Assembly: GCA_037893245.1 (NCBI GenBank)
Contig: JBAIAA010000446.1
Span: forward strand, 310,001 to 374,000
DNA length: 64,000 nucleotides
Source of the DNA: Crossaster papposus
Taxonomy: Eukaryota; Echinodermata; Asteroidea; Velatida; Solasteridae
Reading direction: 5' to 3'
Shown here: positions 36,664-48,689 of the stretch, in pieces
How the letters are laid out: each line of letters starts with the position of its first letter
Position numbering within the stretch: the first letter of the stretch is position 1
Notes under the pieces: model-generated
The model's input: the letters and a program-made list of their open reading frames with translations, nothing else
Told to the model about the DNA's origin: nothing
The model's database searches: none
Translations under genes and position numbers: made by a program

Positions 36664-37519
36664 AATCGAGAGTCAAGGACGCCCAACTTAAGAATGATGT
36701 CTTGTCACTGCAACCATAGCTGCAACCATACCACAAAATCGCCTGAGTGTAGCTGAGTTTTACATCAACGAAGACTGACAACTTATCAGATTAGTTTCTC
36801 CAGAAATTTCCCGGCGTCTTGCATCCTCCGTCACGTGCACAACGTCGTTCAAGCGATCTAAAAATACCTCATTGAGACTCCGGTTTCTATAAATAACGAA
36901 GCGGGGTTCAAATTATTCTTGCGGGTAAAAAGAGCAGCTATATTTGGAACAGAAAAAATCTGTACCAACACCACTGAGTTACTCACTGTGCTTATTCATG
37001 ACAATGGTTTTGATGGAGGGTTTTAACGAAGGGTTGACGCAGGCAAATTAAAGGTTACCTCGAAGATGCCTTCAATGACGCACGCACAAGATGTTTCTGG
37101 TAAAATCCGTTGTCGACTGTAGAAATAGTTCCTTTAAAAATGACGCATGTGAACTTTTAATTTACGGTGTTACCGTTAATAAAGCCCAGTAATAACACAT
37201 ATTGACGTTTCTTTTTCATAATGTAAAACGTTCCCTCTCTCTCTCTCTTAAGTAACAAAGAAAGGAGCCGGGGGAATTAAGTAGCTGTTTAATTGGGACT
37301 GCGGAAATCAGCCAATCACAGGCCGGAGATAACGAGTAAGGTAGTCTTACGTCATACGGTAATTATGCAGCGCGCAAAGGCATCAACTGACGTATACTGC
37401 ATGTTTTTTTGAAATAATTTGAACTGGCGGTCTATGACCTGTGACCTTTTTATGGTAATCAGTATGCTGTTAGTTGTGGTATTGCTACTGTTTACTTACA
37501 AATGATTGAACAAAGCGTC

Positions 37520-37905
37520 ACAGGTTTGATATAGTTGGGGTTATGGTAAAAGAAAAGTGTCATATGTTTGATATAGTTGGTTATGGTAAAAAGTGCCATA
37601 GGTTTAATATAGTTGGGTTATGGTAAAAGAAAAGTGTCATAATGTTTGATATATAGTTGGGGTTATGGTAAAAAGTGCCATAGGTTTGATATAGTTGGGT
37701 TATGGTAAAAAGTGCCATAGGTTTGATACAGTTGGGGTTATAGTAAAAAGGGTCATAGGTTTGATATAGTTGGGGTTATGGTAAAAAGTGCCATAGGTTT
37801 GATACAGTTGGGGTTATAGCAAAAAGGGTCATAGGTTTGATATAGTTGGGGTTATGGTAAAAAGTGCCATAGGTTAGGTATAGTTGGGGTTATGGTTAAA
37901 AATGA
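37520..37905. repeat. ~38-bp tandem repeat, about 10 copies
   Basis: Units contain GTTTGATATAGTTGGGGTTA followed by TGGTAAAAAGTGCCATAG, with 35-45 bp variants. Later copies alternate GTGCCATAG and GGGTCATAG, suggesting two-unit amplification. Confidence 0.9.
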
Positions 37906-38224
37906 AATTTAAACATTTTAAACATATTTCTCCACTTGGTGAGCTTAAACATCTAAAACACGACGTCTTTGTTTTACAACTGCCAGTTAACTATTGTATG
38001 CTTAGTAGTTTGGATAATAATTCAGTGCTGAAGAACTCAGGATATACGTTGTATACGTTGTGGTCTGCGTAGTCTTTGTGCAGTCTTTGTGCAGTCTTTT
38101 TGCAGAGAACAAGTTTTCAATAAAGAGACAATGTTTACCACAGTTACGTTGTGCGAAATCATATTCCCTGTTCGTCCCATCGATTGTATGTAAAATGTCG
38201 ACAATTTACAAACCTGTGAGTTAG

Positions 38225-38296
38225 CGTCCTGTGATCGACTAGGGAACTGCAGCGGTTAGGCTATGACGTATACCACCGCATTCGATTCCGTTTTTT
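38225..38296 (+). mobile_element. tRNA-like SINE fragment
   Basis: CAGCGGTTAGGCTATGACG resembles an A-box region and ATTCGATTCCG a B-box, followed by TTTTTTT, a possible Pol III terminator. It is too degenerate for a functional tRNA. Confidence 0.35.
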
Positions 38297-38639
38297 TAAT
38301 TTGATTTATCCTTAGCGCAATGCGTGGAGGGTCATTCTATAGTCAGCATGATTAAGACATGTGGGTGACTCGATAACTACACAGGGCAATGAACATTTAG
38401 GCACATTTTAGCTGAATTATCAACCCACGTAAATATTTTCTAATGATCAGAGTACGGCACACATCCTGGCACCTCGCTGGTGTAGGGCCCCTATAGCCAC
38501 GTTCATTTCAGTTCATTCTTTGGTTAGACTTCGACATAACCGGTTGTGGAGGCGAGGCCTAGGGTATATGATCAAGGATACATAGTACAGTCGGTGCTGC
38601 TGTGGGACGTGCATTGTATGTGTTTGAAAAAACAAAATA

Positions 38640-38715
38640 CTGTTCTGACCTCACCACATCCCGTGTGCCGGGCAGAGCGGAAAGCCGATATCATCAGCCA
38701 TCTGAGCTACCGTGC
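38640..38715 (-). mobile_element. tRNA-like SINE fragment
   Basis: On the minus strand GGCACGGTAGCTCAGATGGC is a good tRNA 5' half with A-box. The 3' half does not close an acceptor stem and lacks a B-box. Confidence 0.4.
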
Positions 38716-38891
38716 CAAAACTTACCCGAGATTATGTTGGTCAAGAGGTGGGCGGGCATGCGCAGTGACGCCATCACCGTGGTTTCCGTGACACGTACAA
38801 TGCGGCAGGCGTCAGGCGTAGACCGGTGCAAGTCGATGTGAACATTCTCACGCCACGGAGGTCTTCGAGAAGAATGCACCTTTAAACAACA

Positions 38892-41800
38892 ATGAAGACA
38901 CCAGAGTTTTCAAAAATAAACTGTAATTCTGGAGGATTTTCAGTGGGATTTCTTGCATATCTGCTGATATATTCGGCCAGTCAGACAACGTTTACTGCGG
39001 CTGGTAAGTAAAATCAAGAGTATAAACTGAAGTTGTTAAACACTAAAGCCCAGTAATAATGTTGTATGCTGCTTGCGTAATCGCAGAACCATTGGTGTTG
39101 TTACCAGAAAATGTGTCCACAACTAATACTCTTGATGCAAGAGAGAATGGCATGCCAAATAAACGTTTAGGTCTGGATCTAGATGGTTATACTTCGACAA
39201 AATGGATACCCGCATCACATCACAGTGTGGGTAATAATGTGATGGACTTTTGCATCAATTTGGCACAAGAAACATTCCGAGTTCGCAAAGAGTTCGGTTG
39301 CATTTCCTAAGTTACAGGCGGGAACCTTTTAAATGCAAAAGCGCCGAACGAAAAGTTAATCGGATGTCTCATATGGCTCACAAGTGGAAAACCAAAACAT
39401 CTATTCGTATTTGTTGCGTGATTCTAAAGAGTTGATATGCCCCCTATAGTTACTAATCCCAAAATAATAACCACAATTAGAAATGGCGACTTTCAGCCGG
39501 TTGCGTACGTTAATTGAGTGTTGATTTCCAAACCAAATCTTTAGAATAAATATAAGAGTGATATTATTATTTGAAAGCACAATTTGTACAATGTTTAGCT
39601 AAGTTCCTATAAGTATATTGTGACACACAAGAACATTTCGTGTCGAGATTGTTTTTACCCGATTTGGCAGATAGATTTGTCGCAGCCTTGACATAGCAGG
39701 AAGTGTTTACTATGTACAAATCTCCATAAGGCATCCACATAAAAACACACAGAACAGAGTGCGTGGTTTTGATAATAAACACTTCTTTTGTATTCCTTTG
39801 AAGACAATGATTATACAAATACTAATTAACAATTAGTTTCCGGGAGTGTAAATACGGAAATAAGGACACGCAACCTTTCCCTAACGCAGTGAACCCCCCC
39901 CCCCCCCCCCTTGCAAAACACCATCGGGATAAACGCTTACTCAATATAGTGTATGACTACGGAAGTTCATATCCTGGTCCTAAACCGCATTCCATTTGCA
40001 TCGCAGGAAAAACAGACTGACAAAATATTACCCACAAAATAACCGCAGTTTTTGACTATAGGTAAAGCTAAAATAGACCTATACATAAAGATATAAAGTC
40101 ATGAAATATATGTTTACAATCACATGAGTATTTGATTTATTTCTGATGACTAGAAAACGTCGATGTGTATCACTAACGTGCACAGAGGTTTCGTTTTGTG
40201 ACAGTGAAGATTAAACTAAAAGAAGAGCTTTTAAGACGAGTCATGCTGAGTCAAGTTGTGTTTGGTGTGTATGGTGAGCCCTTAGGACACGCATAACAAA
40301 CCATACAGTGTACCATTCCAAAGAGAGATCCATAACACGTGTTGGTATATGAACAGCACTAGAGTGTCGAGACATCGGCATATTTTGCGTGCCTTGATCG
40401 GGGTAATACAGATTCCATGTTCACGTTGGACAAACACGTCGATGCACATTTCAGTTAGCGGTACAATCATGCCCCAAACTTGTGATTTATTTGAAACTGT
40501 ATCGTAAAAGTTTCTCTGCGTTATAGTGGACAACATGTCAACTTTACTCAAAAGTAACTGATTAAAACCATAAGAAACTTCCCAAGCTTCAGTTTTCACC
40601 GTTACAACCCTTCTGTGTGTTTTGGTATAGACTCATCCAAGGAACCAAATTATTAGTCATTTTGATGTACCGCCATAGGCCGCGCGCACGCCTCTGTACA
40701 CGCTTTAAAAGACGACGCGCGTGTGCATCTTTGTTATCGGTGTATTGGTAAGGAGAACGCACTGCGTGCGTACTACCTAAGCGCGTCACGCGCAAGCCTG
40801 GTTTCACCGCAGAAAATGGCTGCCTTCGAATTATAGCATGCTCGACCATAAGGTGCACCGACGATATACATTAACTCTCCTATAGGCCAATAGCAGACAT
40901 TCAGATATTAGTGCAATCATGATCAATATAATTTATCCTTCTTGATTTCAAACTGCAGTTGGTTGTCGAGGATGAGACAAGAGGCTAAGCTTATGAACCT
41001 TGCACTCGTCTTTATCATGGGTGGTTCAACCATAGAGAAAAGAAGAGACTGTTCCTCTCTCTATGGTTCAACTAACAGGAACCGGCAGCTCAGCTTGCAG
41101 ACGTTGTTGCGTAACGGGTGCCCATTTAATCTGATGGCCACGGCACTCCTGTCAGACGCCGGCTACTTACTCCCATACACTGACTCATAATTTGTCTTAA
41201 ATTCTAAGGCCAAGACAGCTACTATGATGACTCTACTTTTTTCTCAATAGAACCTTCAACTACGTTTATACTTGGTTATCTTGAAACAGCTGGATTCATT
41301 CTGGAAAGAATTTCTACAGATCAATCGCGTCATTTATGTTGCACATAGGCCTATGGGCTTCGTGTCCAGGTACCCCCTCCCTCCCCCCCCCCCCCCCCCC
41401 CACCCAACCCCTCCCACCCAACCCCTCCCGACGGCAAGAAAGAGAGATTTGGTGTCACTATCGACGCCATCTTGCCAGCTTACCGAGTGATACCGCAGGG
41501 GCCCGTGATTACAAACATGTTTCGGCATTGGTCTTTAGTTGAGCGTTCTCGTGGGTGTAGAGACGTGCCTGTTCCGACCAAAACATGTTTCACAAACATG
41601 TTTCTGGTCACGGTCGCGAAAACAGGCCCCAGGTCCATGCACCGATCGCGCCCAACATAATGCACACAGACACAATGTCATTAAGGTCACTGCCCTAAAT
41701 ATATTCACCAACAAGGGTCAACTACAAAGCACCGAAGCAGACAGGGAATCAAAACCAATAATTTCCTGAATACGAGTACAAACATGACAGCCACAAACGC

Positions 41801-44800
41801 TATAAGTTCGTGAATTGCCATTACGACCGAGGATTCCCTATTGTGTTTTCCTTTATTCCTTTACTGAAACCTAAAAACCCATTGCTTTACGCTTATCTTG
41901 CCGATCGAGGACAAAGAAACCGTCCTTCGAGGATCTTTTGTTCCCTTTGTTTTCTTTTGTTTTTCGATCCTCGATCGCAAAAGAAAACAAGCATCACAAA
42001 ACATGTTTCAACATATGCCTATCCAAATGGCAAATTAGTGAACCAGACAAAACCACAAGTAATGTCACTTGTCAGAAACGATGGCATTTTGTTTCATACT
42101 AAATTTATTGAATTTAAAAAAGAACACAGTGAAAACCCTTTGAACTCTGTGTCTATGAATTCAATCTTGATCACCCCTATAACGAATGAGTGGATGGTGT
42201 TTAACGCAGGGCTTGAGGTTTAAGTGGATACCTCATGACTCATAACTGCAATATTACTAAACAATGTCGGCGATTAAGTACTTCTTCCGCTCCGAGTAAA
42301 CATTGTTTAAGCCGGCTGGAAAGGTTAATCGCCAGCTGTCCGTTTGCATTGTCGGCTACACTGAGCGTATTGAGAGGGGGTGAAATCTGGGTAAGGCAAC
42401 AAAATGGTTTCTACTGTTATATTAATTTGAATAAGAAAAAGATTAAAACTGCTGCAAACTGCTTACTGGCAGGAATGAGCTCAAATAAGTTAAGAGGGTT
42501 TAAAATTTAATTTGTCGGTTTTCACTTTTCAGCCTCCGCGGAATTTGAAACCTTCGATGGTATTAGTGCGGCTGGACTGCCTAGCTTCCAATGCGGCGCT
42601 ATGGGTTGGTCTATCAAACGGACAAGCGAAGGTGAGTGACAAAGGCAAGTAGTCATGTCAAAGCCATGACTACAAAAACCTCCGCAATACCAGATTGCAA
42701 CACAATTCTTTTAAGATGAGTTGTTTGCGGTAGCGCCGTTGTTTGTGAGTTATGTGGTTCTGAAAGGAACTGAAGGGAAGTCAACGTTTCGGACAGTCAC
42801 GCTCTACCTGACGATGACGAGCATTTACCACACGGTGTTACCGCAAACAACTTATCTTATTGTCTTTTCACCATACAAACCTTCAAATCTCATCCAACAT
42901 CCTTCTGTCAAAACAACCAAAGAAACCGCAGGATAAGAGCATTTGATGTGCCAAACAGAGATACACTATTGTTGGTAATAATACACGCCACCTTTGTAAA
43001 ACTTGGCACCTGTCAATCAATCTGATAAATTGACGATCGCAAGATTCGTCCCAAATACTCTAAATTATGGAGAATATAAGATGTCACTTGATTCCTCATG
43101 TTTACATTTAAGAACAAAAGACTGCATCAATTCTTTCGAAGAAATCTATTTTGAAACAATTTAAATGGTTTTACAATATTCCCATAACACATGCTTCATA
43201 TACTAGTACTGATTGGTCCGTTTTGTACAGGTGATTGGGCAATTGCCACATGCCCTTCTAAATGCTTTCATAACGTGACCATCATCCGAGGAGCAATCTC
43301 AAATTTCGGTGCAGCAACGGTGTCTTTCAACTATGCAATCAATGTTCGAGACGCTACCAGTGGTCAACCCATTCCAGTTTTAAGTGTGTACTGTGAGTCT
43401 TGCTCCATCTCTCGTCCCTGGACTTCTGCGCAGAGTGGTCTTGCCAATGGAATCTGGCAGACTGCCGAAGTTAGAGTTAAACCATTCCGTTCTACGTTCG
43501 ATGTAAGCGTTTTTTCTTATTTTGGCATTCCGTGTTATATTCGGTGTTGATAGTTTCGTAGTACACAGAAAAGTGAACATGTAAACAAAGTATGACGTCA
43601 TCAATACGTACAGTTTTGCACAGCTTTACTGAGTGATGTCCTTAATTCCTGTCTTGATTCGTGTCTCGATTTTCGTGTCTCGATTCGTTTCTCGATACAT
43701 GTCTCGATTCGTGTGTCGATTTGTGTCTAGATAAGTGTCTTGATAAGTGTCTCAGTTAATTCGTGTCTTGATTCGTGTCTTAATTCGTGTCTTAATTCGT
43801 GTCTTAAATGATTCGTGTCTTCATTCGTGTCTTCATTCGTGTCTTCATTCGTGTCTTCATTCATGTCTTCATTCATGTCTTAATAATGTTTTTTTTTTCA
43901 ACACAGTTGATTTTCGCGGCAAATATGGAAGCAAGCGGACAAGTCATAGGACTGGACAATGTAGTCATTCAGAACGGCAAACGAGTAGGTAAGTTATTGG
44001 CTAAAGTAATTGCTACCAAGACTTTGCCCTGGGTAAAGAAATGTATTAAATAAATAAATAAACTTCAACCTTACAGGAAAATAACAAACACGAGAACAGG
44101 AGAACAAAATCTTTGGAATTAAAGCTTTTAAAATGCACCTGAAGCGCCCCCTTTTGGCTACGTATGGGTTTTGTTTCCTTCTGTGTCGCCATTTTGTGTG
44201 AGCGGCCACGAATAAACGAATTGTGATTGGTAACATTCACATTTTCTGCTCAAAATTAACTAAGTAATTTTGTTTTACTATTACGGTTGTCGTTTACAGT
44301 GCCTCCGTCTCCCCCTACAATCCCAATAACATACCCTGCCATCTGTTTAGAGAACAGAACCCCAACAGCTGGTAGCCCAACTGACAGCGATCAGTTTTTA
44401 TCTCAATCGACAGGTAAGTCGAAATCACCCGATCGAGATGCTTGGTGTGGATCGAATAACTTAGATGACATTAATCACCGTGTAGCTTTATCGCTGTTAG
44501 ACCCAGAAGGAAATCTTACTTAATTTTAGTTGGGCTAGAATTCAAATGTGCAAATTTGCCCCAAACAAGGCAAAAGCCACTCGAGGGTAAGGAGCTACAG
44601 AGGTAGATAAAAAGATCAAAAAAGCGAAAGATAAGAAAAAAGACAGAGAAGGTCAACTGACAGGCCTTTGCCTAAATGTATAATCCTGAAACAAGGTAAA
44701 ACCTCTTTACAAGACTACTGCAAAGATGGTAACCACGCGAAGTAAAGTAATTACGCTCCGACGCCACCATGCGACCAAAATAAAAAGATCAAGGAGCTTT

Positions 44801-47222
44801 AGTTGGTAATATTATGTCCTAAGTTCCTCAATCTAAAAACAAACCAAAGGCTCCTCTTCTTTCCGATTGCTTTTTACCAGTGTTCTTTACCATTCTCTTC
44901 TCTGTTTAACCAATTGAATCCAGAAAAAACGAGAACAGGTCCATCAGACGTCTCGCCAGAAAACATATTTGGACTCCTCGATAACGGTGAGTTACTCTTT
45001 CGCATTCTGCCAATAAAGTAGACACAAGATATCCATAATCTCCTCATGCACGATCAGGCTTTTTAGCATTTGAGGGTCTGGGGTTCGAATCCAGTATCTG
45101 ACCACGGATCCCTGCAAATTGGGTATCAACATTAGTTGGAAAGTAACGCATAGAGGACTGGAATCCCAACCAAGGAAGAACAAAATAGGCAACACCCCAA
45201 ATCCATTGCCTTGAGCTTGGGTCCAGGTCCTCATCAATTACAACTTGTAGATGGGAACATGAGCTTCATAATCGCCAAGTTGCTTACTGGCACAGTTACC
45301 ATATTACAACCTTATGGACAATCATACGAACAATGATAACATTGCCCTAAGGGATCTTCATGCCAATTATGGTGCTTTTATCTGCCCGGTAACGGTTATT
45401 TCCCTAAGCCACCTGACTAATCCTCACATCTTGCAAAAACTGAGGACACTGAAGCATGTTTTTTTGTTTGCAGAGACCACGCTGCTGTTCGCTCAGATAC
45501 TGGCAATACTGTCCGTGTGCGTTTGCTTCATTACCATTGGAATTCACTGTCTTATTTGGAGAAAACAAAAGTAAGAATCTAAGACCATCTTATAATCCAT
45601 CTCAGAAGGCAATTTTTACAGGTCAAAACGAACTAATGAATCATTGAGTTATCACAAATCACAAAGGAAAACTATGACAAAGGAATTCCTCAGTCACCTT
45701 TCATCTCCTGATTTGTATGACTCGGTTTCAAAATTTTGAAGCCGTAAACAATTTCTTTGAAATACACAAGTCATGATTTTGAGTCAACACTTGGAAGACT
45801 AGAAAAACAAATCAAGGATTAAAATAGACAACCTCTTGATTTGTCAATTTCACAAAGACGGACTGTCATATAATGCAGATTGCTACAAATTATTGTCTCT
45901 GTAGAACCTTCAAGCAAACGATTTGGAGGGGGCGTTTGCATGTCCCCCGATCGCTTATAGTTTACAAGATTTGAGCACAAGACGGTCGTGTTGAGATAAT
46001 GTCGTTGACAGAAGATACGACATGTCACAAAATTACCAAAACATGCCAAATATGGAAACTTGTCAATGAAAGCAAGCTTTATTTTCTTTCCAGGAGCCTC
46101 CACAAGATTTCCAGTGTTGTTCATCTGCGGCCGAAGCCGACCTCGGATGAGCCACATGACAGCATGTTGCTAGAAATGAACTTGATGGCTACTGACGAGC
46201 GAGACCAGCCAACCAGCAACAGCCTGAGCGAACCCACAAAAGCTAAATGTCTGCAGCAACTGCAGGCGTCAGACATCATGAAGCAGCAAGATCCTCGCAG
46301 AGCCACCATCAGTTACGAAGCATCAGGGTATGTAACTCACCAAATGGCTGAAGAAGATGACGAAGATGATGACAGTGATGATGACAGACAGCTCCTTCAT
46401 CCAAGAACCAAAAGCCTTCCCTGTCGTCCTCCAGTCAATGTCTATGAATCCATCGACGAGGTTGGCAAGTATCAGCCGCTAACCTTCGGTAAGCGACCCA
46501 CATCGGGCCCGCCAGCGCCTGGGCCAAAGAAAGGAAAAAAGATCCACACTCGCAGTGGAGGAGTTCAAAATCTTGCCGCCGTCAGAAAATACCGACCAAG
46601 ATCCGTGCAATACGAAGAGGTAGGCAACCGCAAGAACGGATTGCTGTTAGAGGAGCCCAGAGATCGGAGTAAGTCGGCGTCACACTACGATTACGTGAAG
46701 CGGACGTCTGCACAGCAGAGCCCCAAATCGAGACGCAACGGTTGGAAGTACGGCCCGCCACCCCGCCCCAAGGGTCGAGCCCCGCTACCACCACCGAGTC
46801 TGTACGATGTTGTGAAAGTTGACAGCGCGCCGACCTTACTGTTTCAGAACCAGGAATCGTCAGCTGGAGAGAGCTCGCAAACAGACTTTGAGAACACCTT
46901 GAAGAAACCAAAGGTTGTCTACAGCAGACCTGGAACAATCGACGAAGAAGCCGAGGCGAAGGCCCCCGGGGAATGCAAGTATTTCACGCTAGAGCCGCCT
47001 GCCGTGGTTAGATACACAACCAGCGATGATTCCGATGATGAACAAGAAATTGAGATTGAACGAGACATTGGCCGCTTCGAGGACGCCGAAGAAACGGACC
47101 CCGTTCCAAATGGCACTGCGTCGATCGCACTGCGCCCTCTGTCGACGAGTGCGCCTATTGACATACCGCCCCCAAAGTCGCAAACGATGGCCGACTTTGA
47201 CGTGGAGTCTTCCTGTTTGTGA
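38892..47222 (+). CDS. Gene D: MAM-like transmembrane receptor with polytyrosine tail
   Basis: Inferred exons are 38892-39003, 42533-42631, 43231-43502, 43907-43988, 44300-44413, 44924-44986, 45474-45570 and 46094-47222, with phases 1,1,0,1,1,1,2, giving 655 aa. Residues 1-37 include a signal segment (VGFLAYLLIYSA) after a long polar n-region. Residues 38-188 are MAM-like: EFETFDG, TVSFNYAI, GIWQTAEVRV, FDLIFAA and VIGLDNVVI follow MAM strand order. The usual Cys pattern is lost and replaced by CPSKC and CESC. Two Pro/Thr linker exons follow, then a helix at about 251-276 (IHCLIWRKQK end). The tail carries an acidic run, RTKSLP..YESID (384-401), YQPL, YEEV, YDYV, YDVV, YSRP and YFTLEP, plus an SH3-ligand-like PPPRPKGRAPLPPPS. 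The layout and phases match gene B, so they are paralogues. Likely a surface receptor that docks signalling proteins; its ligand is unknown. Confidence 0.85.
39894..39910. repeat. Poly-C tract in gene D intron 1
   Basis: Seventeen consecutive C bases. Confidence 0.9.
41373..41430. repeat. C-rich tract in gene D intron 1
   Basis: Long C run with CACCCAACCC repeats. Proline- and glycine-rich ORFs across it on both strands are artefacts. Confidence 0.85.
41818..41985. mobile_element. MITE copy 3, diverged
   Basis: The interior follows copies 1 and 2: TATTGTGTTTTCCTTTATTCC, then CCCATTGCTTTACGCTTAT, GATCGAGGAC, CTTTTGTTCC and a final CGATCCTCGATCG. The left terminal repeat is decayed (CATTACGACCGAGGA). 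Confidence 0.65.
42440..42510. repeat. Dispersed repeat, copy 1
   Basis: AGATTAAAACTGCTGCAAAC and CAAATAAGTTAAGAGGG recur at 54847-54926 with a small indel. This copy ends just before the MAM-a acceptor of gene D. Confidence 0.75.
43645..43885. repeat. Short tandem repeat in gene D intron 3
   Basis: Units of about 12 bp built on ATTCGTGTCT with CG/TG/TC variants, about 18 copies, ending just before the MAM-c acceptor. It makes artefactual repetitive ORFs. Confidence 0.9.
45040..45115 (+). mobile_element. tRNA-like SINE head in gene D intron
   Basis: GGGTCTGGGGTTCGAATCCAG contains a perfect B-box (GGTTCGAATCC). The A-box side (CAGGCTTTTTAGCATTTGAGG) is degenerate. It lies between the second linker exon and the transmembrane exon. 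Confidence 0.45.
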
Positions 47223-47348
47223 AACAGTCATGAAACTGACAGTCGGACGTTGTGGTTTCTGGCTATTGCTGTTAACCGCAGTGTGTCAATAGCAAAGACG
47301 CAGAGCCGAAGCCATAAAATACTCGCTTCAGACGATAGCCACTAATAT

Positions 47349-47354
47349 AATAAA
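47349..47354 (+). promoter_or_regulatory. Candidate polyadenylation signal of gene D
   Basis: AATAAA about 130 bp after the gene D stop codon. Confidence 0.5.
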
Positions 47355-47869
47355 GATAACTATTTCAAACATAGGATGAATAGTAAACAAATGTATGCAC
47401 GAAATGTAGCAAGTCTTATGAAAATGACTTAGCGTTAAGTGTTTAATTACTGGATCGATTACAATATTTATAACCGCAAATAGATGGTTTTGGTAAAGGT
47501 TCTAAAGTTTATTTTCTTATTCGTTTAACATAGGTCAAGGATGTTCGTACAATGATCAGGGTACTAACTAAATTGATATAAAATAAACAACGAATCCTCA
47601 ACGACCACACAGATGTGTAAATAAACAGGTTTTTAACTATTTTTCTCTGGAGAAAAGAGAGTATTTATACAAATATATATTTTATTCAATCAATCTTTCA
47701 AAAAAGTTAAAGACGTCCAATTCTTGTGTAACCACTCGGGCATTGATATAATACTTTATCACGTAAATAGAGGGAACATGTGCATATGAACGGGCCAGTT
47801 AACTTGTAAAGTTACATTTAAAATAATTACATGAAAGAGACAAACTTGGAGCAGCGCTAAAGCTCCAAT

Positions 47870-48075
47870 TACAGGATGGATAAATGAGAGAAGATAATGT
47901 GAAGAAGTTACAGTTTTAGAGGTGGGAGGAAACCCCCAAAGAAATATTATAGGGAAAACCCACGGAGTCAGGCAGGGACTGAAAACCCAATCCACATAAT
48001 TGGCCCAGGCAGGATTCGAACCCGGGTCATAGCGGTGGAAGGCGAGGAAAGAACCGCTTATACCAACTCGACTAT
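47870..48075 (-). mobile_element. SINE with tRNA head, copy 2
   Basis: On the minus strand AGTCGAGTTGGTATAAGCGG (A-box region) is followed by GACCCGGGTTCGAATCCTGC (B-box). After these comes a body with TTTTCAGTCCCTGCCTGACTC and GTTTCCTCCCACCTCTAAAA, shared with 25045-25185. This is the most complete SINE in the window. Confidence 0.8.
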
Positions 48076-48689
48076 CTGCAGTATTTCTGCAACCTTTGTA
48101 TTATACTTTTGTTTCTATCTATCACAGCTAGAAATCTGCCCTTTTCCGCATTTTGAAATACTGGATATCAGTATTACCTATACAGATTTCTATGTGAATA
48201 TATCTGAGGATAATAACTTCAATAAAACATATTGCAAATGGTGTTTCTTGCGATAAGTCTGTCATAATTAGGGAATTTCCTTCTTAGCAAGTACTCGGAA
48301 ACACTAAATGGTGTATATAATACGTGTTCCAGTATACCATGACATATTAAATCTAATTATAGATTGAAAAGGGGAATGGAAACTATTTTTGTAAGTTGAA
48401 CCGATAGTAATGCGTAAAACGTGCTATTTTAGGACGGAATTGTTTTACTTGTTTAATTAAATTCAAAGTTTACTCATTAAGCCGATAGTAATTAATGTTT
48501 AGCGCTAACCGTAAAACACAGTAACAACCCTTATATCTTATGCGTTTCATTTGATTAAGGATGATTTCAAATTGTGTAAAGAGGTGGCTGCGTTAAGATT
48601 ATCAGGAAATTAGGTAATAACAACGATATTTAAACTCAATCTCAAAGACCGTTATGATTAAGCTTTTGTTTCTTGTAATTTTAATACCT

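Larger units (their letters stand above)
36664..38891. other. Region upstream of gene D, repeats only
   Basis: About 2.2 kb with a 38-bp tandem repeat and two tRNA-like fragments. No gene was recognised. The promoter of gene D should lie at its end, but I see no distinctive TATA box. Confidence 0.5.

Noticed and set aside
41272..41542. Proline-rich and glycine-rich ORFs on both strands
   Set aside because: Caused by the C-rich tract at 41373-41430.
43747..44053. Repetitive ORFs with RVLIRVL and HSCLHSC patterns
   Set aside because: Products of the short tandem repeat; only the MAM-c exon at 43907-43988 in this area is real.
48000..48075. Functional tRNA gene on the minus strand
   Set aside because: A-box and B-box are good, but the flank continues into a SINE body shared with 25045-25185 and no acceptor stem closes.
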